Of a stretch of 8,362 bases of DNA, positions 1 to 6,644 are shown one piece after another. The translations under genes and the position numbers were made by a program. Every line of letters starts with the position of its first letter. The stretch's first letter is position 1. Source of the DNA: Acidobacteriota bacterium (GTDB lineage: Bacteria; Acidobacteriota; Terriglobia; UBA7540); the NCBI GenBank assembly GCA_003171295.1, contig PMYF01000398.1, positions 4,177-12,538 of the forward strand, written 5' to 3'. The notes under the pieces are model-generated. The model did no database searches. It was not told the DNA's origin and saw only the letters and a list, made by a program, of their open reading frames with translations.

Positions 1-2
1 CC

Positions 3-164
3 ATTGAAAAACGCCCGGTGGTCCGCGACGACGCCATCGCAATCCGGCACATGGTCTACCTTTCGCTGTCGTACGACCACCGTATAATTGATGGAGCCGT
101 AGCGGAACAATTCATGGGGAAGGTCAAGAAAATCCTGGAAAACTGGAGTGAGGCGGTGTTGTAG
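3..164 (+). CDS. 2-oxoacid dehydrogenase E2 acyltransferase, C-terminal fragment
   Basis: This is the last 53 codons of a dihydrolipoamide acyltransferase; the gene begins before the window. E2 transfers the acyl group from lipoamide to CoA in the pyruvate, 2-oxoglutarate or branched-chain 2-oxoacid dehydrogenase complex. The frame begins at base 3 and stops with TAG at 162-164. The visible part holds the catalytic motif HxxxDG in the stretch YDHRIIDGA (fragment His26, Asp30, Gly31), preceded by the typical IAIR...MVYLSLSYDH strand and followed by the closing helix EQFMGKVKKILEN. These residues form the CoA-acetyltransferase active site in the family. The lipoyl and E1/E3-binding domains lie outside the window, so the complex it belongs to cannot be decided. 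The gene converges on the minus-strand gene at 197, with only 32 bases between their stop codons and no clear terminator there. Confidence 0.93.
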   Translation: MEKRPVVRDDAIAIRHMVYLSLSYDHRIIDGAVAEQFMGKVKKILENWSEAVL

Positions 165-196
165 AGCAGTTGCGAGTTGGAAAAGGCGTGCTGCCC

Positions 197-1165
197 TCAC
201 GGCCCCAGAGCGGGCACGCGGTCCACAAGGCTTTCCAGGCTTTCGAGGCAGGCGTTGGGGTCCACGTTCTGCTTCCGGAGGCTGGGCATGAACTGGCTCA
301 GGTTCAAAGCGAAAAAGCGTTTCCCCTGATCCCTCTGACCAACTGCCGCGTAGTCGGTGGCCAGGGTCTGAAGAAGACCCAGGCTGCGATTTTTCTCCTG
401 CCGCCACTTTGCCGAGTTTTGGCGCAAAACTTCCTGCAAGTAATCCCCGAATCGGGCCGTCTGGTCCGTGTAGCGGCCATCGGCGAGAGTGTAAACCGAA
501 ATCACGTCGGCGGCATCGGCGTGAGTTCCGCAATTCGTCACGTATGGCCGGTGTGCAACGCATTCCCAGGCCGCGTCCTTGTTGACCTTGCGAACCTCCA
601 GACCCTCGAAAGGCAGTCCGTCGAGCCCGTCGATGCGGCCGATGGAGGTGACAGCATTCGGGCCGAGCGAAACCAGCGTGGCCACGGTGCAGCAGTGGTC
701 TCCGCCCGAATACCGGCCGATGATGATGTCCGGATTCCCATCGCCCGTAAGGTCGCGCGCATAATCCGGGTGTGCCCGGCTGCCGACGACGGAAAGGCCC
801 CGGCGGCCGGCAAAGTCATAGAGAGCCGTCCAGGGCTCCTTCGAGCCTTCCAGCGTTTCCAGCGAGAAAACGGGATGATCCTCGCGGTCATAAACTACCA
901 GCCGTCCGGAGGCAAAGATTAGCGGCGCAGGCGTGGCACGATATAGGCCGGCGTGATAAACCCCCAAGCGGAAGGTCTTGAGCCTTTCGTAACCGGCGAT
1001 GTCCGGAGCCTCCCCGCGGATGCCCGCCGTGGTCAGGATGAAGTCCTCCGCGGAACTCGCGACCTCTTTCAGGCTGGCCGGCTTCCACTTGCGCTGGATG
1101 GCAATGACGGCGAAGAACACGATGGCAGCCAGTGCGATGGAGACGATGTTTTCACCCTTTTGCAT
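197..1165 (-). CDS. membrane-anchored protein with FG-GAP/VCBS-like Ca-binding loop, unknown function
   Basis: This 322-residue protein is not a named family that I recognise. Residues 8-23 form one hydrophobic segment after a short charged N-terminus, followed by a basic QRKWK stretch, so it is probably an N-terminal anchor or uncleaved signal with the rest outside the membrane. Residues 138-146 (DLTGDGNPD) match the DxDGDxxxD calcium loop of FG-GAP/VCBS repeats. The next strand carries SGGDHCCT (153-160), a motif I associate with single-domain VCBS-like proteins. Other cysteines are at 202, 212 and 306, so disulfides are possible if it is exported. The C-terminal third is helical and charged. 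The ATG at 1163-1165 is chosen because it places the hydrophobic segment correctly; a GGAGGGGAG stretch lies upstream, about 15 bases away, which is further than usual. The gene looks intact. It could be an extracytoplasmic binding or sensing protein, but no function can be assigned. Confidence 0.8.
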   Translation of the reverse strand: MQKGENIVSIALAAIVFFAVIAIQRKWKPASLKEVASSAEDFILTTAGIRGEAPDIAGYERLKTFRLGVYHAGLYRATPAPLIFASGRLVVYDREDHPVFSLETLEGSKEPWTALYDFAGRRGLSVVGSRAHPDYARDLTGDGNPDIIIGRYSGGDHCCTVATLVSLGPNAVTSIGRIDGLDGLPFEGLEVRKVNKDAAWECVAHRPYVTNCGTHADAADVISVYTLADGRYTDQTARFGDYLQEVLRQNSAKWRQEKNRSLGLLQTLATDYAAVGQRDQGKRFFALNLSQFMPSLRKQNVDPNACLESLESLVDRVPALGP

Positions 1166-1305
1166 GTCGTTCTAGTGCGCTCCCCTCCCGAGCGGGTCCA
1201 CAGTCCGAGACGCCTGCTTCTGCTATTTAACCATTTCTTGCCTGCATTGTCATGACGCCACGCCGGGAATCCGGGTTGTGTCCTGGAGAAGAAATAAGTG
1301 CAGAG

Positions 1306-1345
1306 GGGCAGGAGGAGCGCCAAGCTGCAATGACCCACCCTGCCC
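1306..1345. repeat. inverted repeat downstream of the 79-aa gene
   Basis: GGGCAGG at 1306-1312 is the perfect complement of CCTGCCC at 1339-1345, with a 26-base loop. On the minus strand it lies just after the stop of the small gene ending at 1356 and is followed by a moderately T-rich stretch but no true T tract. It may act as a weak terminator or an mRNA 3' end structure. The rest of the 190-base gap 1166-1355 shows no gene; a weak minus-strand promoter-like pair (ATGACA and TAAATA) lies near 1220-1250 but is too poor to call. Confidence 0.25.
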
Positions 1346-1355
1346 TGCCTCGCAG

Positions 1356-1595
1356 TCAGGTCCGGCGAAAGGAGTCAAGCGACCAGCGATCCTCACTCTC
1401 CCGATGCCGGAGGATGTAAATGCTGTCGTCATCCGCGCGGACCTTGAAACAACGATACCCCACGCCGTACCACTGATCGAGGATTTCCATGACTTCGTAG
1501 GTGCGCGTTCCCGTCTTCTGCGGGAAGGCGAAGCGAAGGGGTCGCTCGTCGGCCCGATAACCGGCATAGCATTCGACCTTGAGTTCCAGATCCAT
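1356..1595 (-). CDS. small conserved protein of unknown function (79 aa)
   Basis: This small soluble protein begins MDLELKVECYAGYRADERP and has a middle section EVMEILDQWYGVGYRCFKVRADD, then SIYILRHRES, followed by a Trp-containing tail. The alternating beta-strand pattern and the tyrosine/tryptophan content suggest a compact beta domain. I recall similar short proteins from Acidobacteriota and neighbouring phyla, annotated only as hypothetical. No catalytic motif, signal peptide or membrane segment is visible. The frame stays open to an ATG at 1653-1655, which would add 20 Arg/Ser/Pro-rich residues with no ribosome binding site. I prefer the ATG at 1593-1595, where the conserved-looking sequence begins; an AAGGAG lies about 16 bases upstream of it, longer than ideal. 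The gene stands alone, with gaps of about 190 and 220 bases on either side. Confidence 0.65.
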   Translation of the reverse strand: MDLELKVECYAGYRADERPLRFAFPQKTGTRTYEVMEILDQWYGVGYRCFKVRADDDSIYILRHRESEDRWSLDSFRRT

Positions 1596-1815
1596 AGGCG
1601 GGCGAGCGCCGCTCCTTGCCCGGCTTGTGCGTGGCTCAGTATAGCTGCCGGGCATCCCAGAGATGGCCCGTCGCCCGGCTGAGGAAAGAGCCCATGATGA
1701 GACGAGTTCTCGCCGTGGTTACCCGTCGGGCGGAGTGGATTCTTGGGTGCGCGCGGTCTGCCCCGATGCTTCGTCCCGGGAAGGACCAGAGCAGGTCCGA
1801 GGAGAAATCCCTTTA
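1596..1815. other. intergenic gap between galT and the 79-aa gene
   Basis: These 220 bases hold no supported gene. The only structure seen is a perfect 5-bp hairpin, GGACC (1783-1787) and GGTCC (1794-1798) with a 6-base loop, 17 bases after the galT stop on the minus strand. It has no T tract, so it is at most a weak end signal for galT. No convincing promoter for the small gene downstream was found. Confidence 0.4.
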
Positions 1816-2829
1816 CTACACGCCGGCCGGCAGCGCGGCTTCACGCAGGAACTTTGCGGACTCTTCGGGTGGCGTGGGATTGATGTAGAAGCCCGTGCCC
1901 CACTCGAACCCGGCCACCTTGGTGAGCTTGGGCATGATCTCCATGTGCCAGTGGTAGTAATCCTCGGCGGATTCCCCGATCGGGGAAGTATGGACGATGT
2001 AGTTATACGCCGGAAAATCCAGCACGCGGTCCAACCTCGCCAGCATGTCTTTCAGGAGGGGAGCGAGTTGCTCGAACTCGCGTTTCTGCGATTCCTCGAA
2101 CGAACACTGGTGCGTCTTGGGAATGATCCACATCTCGAAGGGGAAGCGGGGGGCAAAGGGCGCCATCGCAAGAAAGCCGTCGTTCTCAGAGATCATCCGG
2201 ATTTTGCTTTCGGTCTCCTGCCGGATGATGTCGCAAAAGATGCAGCGCTCCTTGAAGTTGTAATGCTCGCGCGCGCCCGCCACTTCTTCCGTCACGCGCT
2301 TGGGCACCACGGGCAATGCGATCAGTTGGGAGTGGGTATGTTCCAGTGATGCGCCTGCGGCATCGCCGTGGTTCTTGAAGATCAGGATGTAGCGGAAGCG
2401 GCGGTCCTTCTTCAGGTCGATAATCCGGTCGCGATAAGCCCAAAGCACGTCCTCCACCTGACGCGTGGGCATGGAAGCAAGGGTCAAGTTGTGCTGGGGA
2501 GTCTCAATGATAACTTCATGCGCGCCGATTCCATTCATCTTGTCGTAAAGGCCTTCGCCCTGGCGGTTCAGCGAGCCTTCAATCCCCAGAGCGGGAAACT
2601 TGTTCGCCACCACGCGCAGCGACCAGCCGGGAGTATTGGGGCTGCTGCCGTCGCTGCGGTAGGCGAGGATTTCCGGCGGGGTCTTGGACTCGTTTTTGTA
2701 GCAGAACGGGCAGAAGCCCGATCCTCGAATCTCAACCTTATCACGGACGAAATCGCTCGGCCGCTTCGCCCGGTCCGTGGCAATAATGACCCATCGACCG
2801 GTGACAGGATCTTTTCTTAGTTCGGGCAA
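1816..2829 (-). CDS. galT: galactose-1-phosphate uridylyltransferase
   Basis: GalT swaps UMP between UDP-glucose and galactose-1-phosphate in the Leloir pathway, in the cytoplasm. The 337-residue protein has the N-terminal KDPVTGRWVII block, zinc ligands Cys40 and Cys43 (CPFC), His113 and His164, and the active-site motif HTHSQ at 164-168. His166 is the nucleophile that carries the UMP; the numbering happens to match E. coli His164/His166. The second HIT-like half has His280 and YYHWHME (His293, His295). A second Cys pair, CIFC at 196-199, is absent from the E. coli enzyme but occurs in shorter bacterial GalTs, as I recall. The start is TTG at 2827-2829: AAGGAG lies 8 bases upstream and the N-terminus matches the family. 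The gene follows yraN by 79 bases, a gap with a GGCTC/GAGCC hairpin overlapping the yraN stop. No galK or galE is nearby, so it may serve general sugar-nucleotide metabolism. Confidence 0.95.
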   Translation of the reverse strand: MPELRKDPVTGRWVIIATDRAKRPSDFVRDKVEIRGSGFCPFCYKNESKTPPEILAYRSDGSSPNTPGWSLRVVANKFPALGIEGSLNRQGEGLYDKMNGIGAHEVIIETPQHNLTLASMPTRQVEDVLWAYRDRIIDLKKDRRFRYILIFKNHGDAAGASLEHTHSQLIALPVVPKRVTEEVAGAREHYNFKERCIFCDIIRQETESKIRMISENDGFLAMAPFAPRFPFEMWIIPKTHQCSFEESQKREFEQLAPLLKDMLARLDRVLDFPAYNYIVHTSPIGESAEDYYHWHMEIMPKLTKVAGFEWGTGFYINPTPPEESAKFLREAALPAGV

Positions 2830-2908
2830 AATTATAGCTCCTTGGATCTTGGGATCGCTCTACGTTTTGGCGTTTTCCGCCTTACGGCATCGGCTCCCCC
2901 TGCAGAGC

Positions 2909-3370
2909 CTAAAACGAGGCCTTGAAAGCGTCCTTGATGAGTCGGACTTCGAGGCCTGCCGCAGAATCCCAGGCGACGCTGGCAATATCAAACCGGTAGC
3001 TGGGCGGCTTACGCCCCAGCCGCCGCAGATATTCCTGGGCGGTCCGGGCAATGCGTTTTTGCTTGGCCTTGGAAACCGCGGCCTCCGGCGGACCGGCCTC
3101 GTCCGACGTCCGGGTTTTGACTTCCACGAACGACAGGACCGGCCCGTCCCAACCGATCAGATCAATTTCACCGGCGCCGGAGCGGGCGCGGCGATTCCGA
3201 GCTACGATTGTGTAGCCCGCCTGGCGCAAATACCAAAAGGCCAGGGTCTCGCCCCGCGCGCCCGTCTTCAAGTGCTGCGTTTTGCTCGGCGGCCCCAGTG
3301 CGGCGTGTCGCGCCCGCCGGCGTTCCTTCCAGACCAACGCACGATACATGAGCCGCGCCAGAGTGCTCAA
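2909..3370 (-). CDS. yraN: YraN/UPF0102 family protein, predicted PD-(D/E)XK nuclease fold
   Basis: This 153-residue protein belongs to UPF0102 (YraN), predicted to have an endonuclease-like fold but without a firmly assigned role. The conserved core runs from about residue 37: GARGETLAFWYLRQAGY (with Glu41), then RNRRARSGAGEIDLIG (Glu68, Asp70), then FVEVKTR (Glu83, Lys85). The spacing Glu41...Asp70...Glu83-x-Lys85 is the PD-(D/E)XK-like metal site. A basic N-terminal extension of about 35 residues (KERRRARH) precedes the usual family start. The start is TTG at 3368-3370, with AAAAGG about 10 bases upstream; an ATG at 3347-3349 is possible but has no ribosome binding site. It starts 21 bases after the aminotransferase stop, consistent with cotranscription. 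In many bacteria yraN sits near rnhB, rimM or rsmI, which are not seen here. Confidence 0.9.
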   Translation of the reverse strand: MSTLARLMYRALVWKERRRARHAALGPPSKTQHLKTGARGETLAFWYLRQAGYTIVARNRRARSGAGEIDLIGWDGPVLSFVEVKTRTSDEAGPPEAAVSKAKQKRIARTAQEYLRRLGRKPPSYRFDIASVAWDSAAGLEVRLIKDAFKASF

Positions 3371-3391
3371 GGGTTCTGCGCCTTTTCGGGC

Positions 3392-4729
3392 CTAGCGTTC
3401 CGCTTCTGTGAGGCAGCGATCCAGGACGTCGACGGCGAAATCCGCCTGCTCACGATCGATCAGGAGCGGCGGCATCAGCCGGACGGTACTTTCGCCGCAG
3501 CCAAGGACCAGCAACCCCTGTTCGAACGCGCGCCCAATCACCTGCTTGCACACTTCGGGATTCGGTTCGCGAGTCTCCTGGCTCTTCACCAGTTCGATTC
3601 CAATCATCAGCCCGCGACCACGCACTTGGCCGACCAAGCGATGCTTGTGCGGCCAATCGGCGATTCTTCCCTGGATATATTCGCCCACCCGTGCTGCGTT
3701 CGCGATGTATTTCTCTTCCAGAAGGCGAATTGTTTCCAGCGCCGCCGCGCAGGCCACCGGGTTGCCACCAAACGTCGAGGCGTGCGCACCGGGACCCCAA
3801 TTCATCAGGTCCGCACGAGCCACCGTCACGCCCAGCGGCAAACCGGAGGCAATACCTTTGGCGGCCACCAGGATGTCGGGCACAACTCCGAAGTGCTCGC
3901 AGGCCCACATTTTGCCGGTCCGCCCCATGCCGCATTGGACCTCGTCGAAGATGAGCAGAATCCCGTACTTATCGGCCAGCCGCCGCAGGTTGTCGAGGAA
4001 CCGGGGCGGCGGAATGATGTAACCGCCTTCGCCCTGGATCGGCTCCACCACGATGGCCGCGACTTCTTCGGGCGGCACGGCGGTCTTGAACAGTTGCCGC
4101 TCCAGCAGGTCCGAGCAGACGCAATCGCACACGCACTCCGGGGCGCGGTGGCCTGCCGGGCAGCGATAAGGATTGGCATACGGCACATGGACGACCCCGG
4201 GCAACAGCGGGCCGAAGCCTCGCCGCTGCACGGTCTTGCTGGCCGTAAGTGAAAGCGCGCCGAACGTGCGCCCGTGGAAACCGCCGAGAAAGGCAATGAA
4301 TTGGTGGCGCCGGGTGTGGTAACGCGCAATCTTCATGGCCGCTTCGATGGCCTCGGCGCCGGAGTTGCCGAACGAAACTCGTTTGGGAAAGTTCCCGGGC
4401 GTGATCTGGGCCATCTTCTGCGCCAGTTGCGCCAGCAGAGGGTAATAGAAATCCGTCCCCGACATATGGATCAGGGTCTCGGCCTGTTTCTGAATTGCGG
4501 CCACCACGTCCGGATGGCAGTGGCCGGTTGAAACCACGCCGATACCGGCGGCGAAATCCAGGAAGCAGTTCCCGTCCACATCCTCCACGATCGCACCTTG
4601 TCCGCGTTGGGCGACAAGCGGATAGTCACGGGTATAGGAAGGTGAGACGAATTGCTGGTCGAGCGCCAGGACCTTCCGGGCTTCGGGCCCGGGAAGAGGT
4701 GTCAAAATGCGCGGCAGTTTGCTCTCCAT
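3392..4729 (-). CDS. class III PLP aminotransferase (GabT/acetylornithine aminotransferase-like)
   Basis: This 445-residue, fold-type I PLP enzyme moves an omega- or alpha-amino group to a 2-oxo acid, usually 2-oxoglutarate. The N-terminal block GPEARKV...SPSYTRDYPLV resembles the 4-aminobutyrate/ornithine aminotransferase-like group found in Thermus and Pyrococcus, as I recall. Landmarks are GNSGAEA (121-127, phosphate binding), GFHGRT (150-155, with His152), EPIQGEGG (229-236), FDEVQ (261-265, Asp262 for the pyridine nitrogen), and the PLP lysine Lys291 in AAKGIASG. An unusual loop at 190-205 carries Cys190, His194, Cys199, Cys201, Cys203 and Cys205. The ATG at 4727-4729 has GAGGAG 6 bases upstream. 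The gene is followed by yraN after 21 bases and preceded by the cysS terminator. The substrate (GABA, ornithine, lysine or a beta-amino acid) cannot be read from sequence, so no gene symbol is given. Confidence 0.92.
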   Translation of the reverse strand: MESKLPRILTPLPGPEARKVLALDQQFVSPSYTRDYPLVAQRGQGAIVEDVDGNCFLDFAAGIGVVSTGHCHPDVVAAIQKQAETLIHMSGTDFYYPLLAQLAQKMAQITPGNFPKRVSFGNSGAEAIEAAMKIARYHTRRHQFIAFLGGFHGRTFGALSLTASKTVQRRGFGPLLPGVVHVPYANPYRCPAGHRAPECVCDCVCSDLLERQLFKTAVPPEEVAAIVVEPIQGEGGYIIPPPRFLDNLRRLADKYGILLIFDEVQCGMGRTGKMWACEHFGVVPDILVAAKGIASGLPLGVTVARADLMNWGPGAHASTFGGNPVACAAALETIRLLEEKYIANAARVGEYIQGRIADWPHKHRLVGQVRGRGLMIGIELVKSQETREPNPEVCKQVIGRAFEQGLLVLGCGESTVRLMPPLLIDREQADFAVDVLDRCLTEAER

Positions 4730-4819
4730 GGAATCTCTCCTCTCCGCTGCACACGGCAGCGCTCAGGCAAGTTTCAAGATCCTTCGGTGAGGAAATAACG
4801 GAGAGGATCAGTCGCCCCC

Positions 4820-4841
4820 AAAAAGGTTGGGTCGAGCCAAC
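4820..4841 (-). terminator. probable intrinsic terminator of cysS
   Basis: On the minus strand, 31 bases after the cysS stop, GTTGG pairs with CCAAC around a 6-base loop (4826-4841) and is followed at once by C and five Ts (4820-4824 as As on the plus strand). The stem is short but followed by a real T tract, the only such case in the window. It would insulate the aminotransferase-yraN-galT group from cysS. Confidence 0.45.
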
Positions 4842-4872
4842 ACCGGAAGACTATGCCGCAGGTTCTGCATGT

Positions 4873-6396
4873 TCACTTCCGCTTCCAGCGTGTTCCAGCT
4901 TTGGTATCTTCCAGTATAACACCGGCATTAAGCAAACTGGCTCGAATCTCATCGGAGCGGGCGTAGTTGCCGTGGCCTCGGGCGCCGGTGCGCTCCGCCA
5001 GCAGTTTCTCGATTGCTTCGTCACTCAGGGTTTCGACGAGCATCGAGGCCGGCTGACCGTTCCCCAGTTCGAGCCCCATGGCATCTTTCCCCGCCTCGGC
5101 CGCCGAATCTGCCGCGGCAACTGCTGATGGTTTGATGAGGCCAAACTTCACAAGCTTGGCGTGGTCGTTATCGTCCAGCACGGCAAAGACGCGGTCCCAG
5201 CGTTCCAGCGTGTCGAGGAAAGCGCCGCGGTCACCGTCGCAAAAATCCCCGTGGTCCATTGCGGTGTTGCCATCGCGCACCATGTCGAAGATGGCGCCGA
5301 GCGCTTCGGCGCTGTTCAGATTGTCGTCAAGTGCGGCCTCAAATTTCTGCCGCGCCTCCTGCGCACGCGCCTGGAGGACCGTGCTGGTTCCGGCCGGGAA
5401 ACTCTCCTTGGTCAGGCGGAAGCGAAAATTGCGGAGCCGGTCAATCGACTGTTGTGCCTGGTGCACCCCGTCAAAAGTGAAATTAAGTGGTTTGCGGTGG
5501 GGCACCGAGGCCAGGAGGTAGCGAACGGCCGAGGGCTTATAGCCCCTGGCGATCAGGTCCCGCAGCGTGTAGAAGTTGCCGAGCGATTTCGACATCTTCT
5601 CGCCATTAACGATCAGGTGCTCGGAATGCATCCAGACTTTCACGAAAGTTTTGCCGGTGGCGGCTTCGCTCTGCGCGATTTCATTCTCGTGATGGGGAAA
5701 GATCAGATCGCTGCCGCCGGAGTGGATGTCGAAGGTCTCGCCCAGGTACTGCATCGACATCGCAGAGCATTCGATGTGCCAGCCGGGCCGCCCGGGGCCG
5801 AAGGGGGTCTCCCAGAAAGGCTCTCCTGGTTTCGCGGCTTTCCAAAGCACGAAGTCACGGACGTCGTTCTTGTCGTACTTATCGGTGTCCACGCGCGCGC
5901 CCGCGCGCGCACCAGAAAGGTCAATCTGGGTCAACTGGCCGTAGTGCGGAAAAGCGGCAACCTTGAAGTAAACAGACCCATCGCTCGCGTAAGCGTATCC
6001 CCGGTCCACGAGCGTCTGGATGAGCTTCACCATTTCCCCGATGTGTTCCGTGGCGCGGACGAGAAACTCCGGATCTTCCAGGTTCAGGAGTTGGCGATCG
6101 ATCTGGAAGGCCGCGCTGTACTTGTCGGTGTAGGCACGCAGCGGCATTCCCGCCGCCTGGGACTTGCGAATCGTGTTGTCGTCAACGTCGGTGAGGTTAA
6201 CGACATGACGGAGTTGGAAGCCCTTGTACTCCAGGTAGCGGCGCAGGATGTCCTGAAAAACGAAGGTGCGGTAGTTGCCAATGTGCGCGTAGTCGTAAAC
6301 CGTGGGCCCGCAGGTGTACATGCGGACCGTATTGCCTTCCAGCGGTTGGAACTCATCCACTTGGCGTGTGAGCGTGTTGTAAAGGCGTAAAGACAT
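4873..6396 (-). CDS. cysS: cysteinyl-tRNA synthetase
   Basis: CysRS charges tRNA-Cys with cysteine using ATP, in the cytoplasm. The 507-residue protein has the class I signatures: HIGN at 38-41 (HIGH motif) and KMSKS at 267-271. The zinc ligands that read the cysteine side chain are Cys29, Cys210, His235 and Glu239, each offset by one from E. coli. WHIECSAM (206-213) and GGSDLIFPHHENEIAQ are also intact. The helical tRNA-binding half follows, with a low-complexity Ala/Gly-rich insert at roughly 410-455, then the end VILEDTKAGTRWKRK, which matches the usual C-terminus. The ATG at 6394-6396 gives the standard start MSLRLYNTLTRQ; the frame runs six codons further up to a TTG, but no homologue needs those residues. 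Neither start has a Shine-Dalgarno sequence. A good promoter lies upstream, and the divergent neighbour is pduS. Confidence 0.97.
   Translation of the reverse strand: MSLRLYNTLTRQVDEFQPLEGNTVRMYTCGPTVYDYAHIGNYRTFVFQDILRRYLEYKGFQLRHVVNLTDVDDNTIRKSQAAGMPLRAYTDKYSAAFQIDRQLLNLEDPEFLVRATEHIGEMVKLIQTLVDRGYAYASDGSVYFKVAAFPHYGQLTQIDLSGARAGARVDTDKYDKNDVRDFVLWKAAKPGEPFWETPFGPGRPGWHIECSAMSMQYLGETFDIHSGGSDLIFPHHENEIAQSEAATGKTFVKVWMHSEHLIVNGEKMSKSLGNFYTLRDLIARGYKPSAVRYLLASVPHRKPLNFTFDGVHQAQQSIDRLRNFRFRLTKESFPAGTSTVLQARAQEARQKFEAALDDNLNSAEALGAIFDMVRDGNTAMDHGDFCDGDRGAFLDTLERWDRVFAVLDDNDHAKLVKFGLIKPSAVAAADSAAEAGKDAMGLELGNGQPASMLVETLSDEAIEKLLAERTGARGHGNYARSDEIRASLLNAGVILEDTKAGTRWKRK
5892..5910. repeat. alternating CG tract inside cysS
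   Basis: Nineteen bases made only of C and G, almost perfectly alternating and nearly self-complementary, lie inside cysS and encode the GARAGARV segment near residues 162-169. Such tracts can adopt Z-DNA or hairpins and are slippage-prone, but the encoded segment aligns with the normal GARVD motif of CysRS, so this may just be GC-rich codon choice. Confidence 0.5.
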
Positions 6397-6430
6397 ATAG
6401 GGAATTTGTCGCAATAGGTTTAAACTATCG

Positions 6431-6460
6431 ATTCTATGGGGGGGCTCGACAGCAAGTCAA
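6431..6460 (-). promoter_or_regulatory. sigma70-type promoter of cysS
   Basis: On the minus strand, TTGACT (6455-6460) and TAGAAT (6431-6436) each match 5 of 6 consensus bases, separated by 18 bases. The -10 box ends 34 bases before the cysS ATG, giving a leader of about 27 bases. The spacer contains an uninterrupted run of seven Gs as read on the plus strand (6438-6444). Confidence 0.6.
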
Positions 6461-6502
6461 GAAAAGAGCAGGGGACGCGGCCTGGGCAACGCCAAATTGC
6501 CT

Positions 6503-6615
6503 GAAGGGTTCGTGCGAGGCTGACCCTCCAAGATTCGACCCGGCATGGCGGTTTTCGGTCAAACCCTTCGCGCAAACCGATGGTCGGGAACAGTCGAAGC
6601 TGCCCAAGGCCCGAC
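6503..6615 (+). promoter_or_regulatory. possible structured 5' leader of pduS
   Basis: The 200-odd bases before pduS carry several nested inverted repeats. GAAGGGTT (6503-6510) pairs with AACCCTTC (6562-6569). Inside it lie two small hairpins, GAGG/CCTC (6516-6519, 6525-6528) and GACC/GGTC (6537-6540, 6557-6560), which together would make a three-way junction. A second element, GTCGGG (6583-6588) with CCCGAC (6610-6615), encloses a CAG/CTG hairpin and ends about 20 bases before the ribosome binding site. I see no match to the cobalamin riboswitch B12 box or any other known riboswitch. In GC-rich DNA such pairings can arise by chance. Confidence 0.25.
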
Positions 6616-6644
6616 ACCCAGGCGAGAGAAAAGGCGAGGACCCT

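Noticed and set aside
170..922. 250-codon open frame antisense to the anchored protein gene
   Set aside because: The minus-strand product has a membrane segment and a calcium loop, while this one has no domain or ribosome binding site.
2824..2840. TATAAT on the minus strand just before the galT start
   Set aside because: It lies within two or three bases of the TTG start codon and overlaps the spacing after the AAGGAG ribosome binding site, with no -35 box at the right distance, so it is not a usable -10 element.
2777..4252. 491-codon open frame on the plus strand opposite galT, yraN and the aminotransferase
   Set aside because: It crosses three genes with strong family motifs on the other strand, and its product is His/Arg/Pro-rich with no recognisable domain; a codon-bias shadow in GC-rich DNA.
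5161..6390. 409-codon open frame antisense to cysS
   Set aside because: It mirrors a fully intact CysRS and has no motif of its own; GC-rich third positions keep the antisense frame open.
6540..6551. Near-palindrome CCGGCATGGCGG as an operator
   Set aside because: 10 of 12 positions are symmetric, but this is easily reached by chance in GC-rich DNA and there is no second copy nearby.
6415..6644. Cobalamin riboswitch upstream of pduS
   Set aside because: This was expected from the gene's role, but the GCCACTG B12 box and surrounding core are not present.
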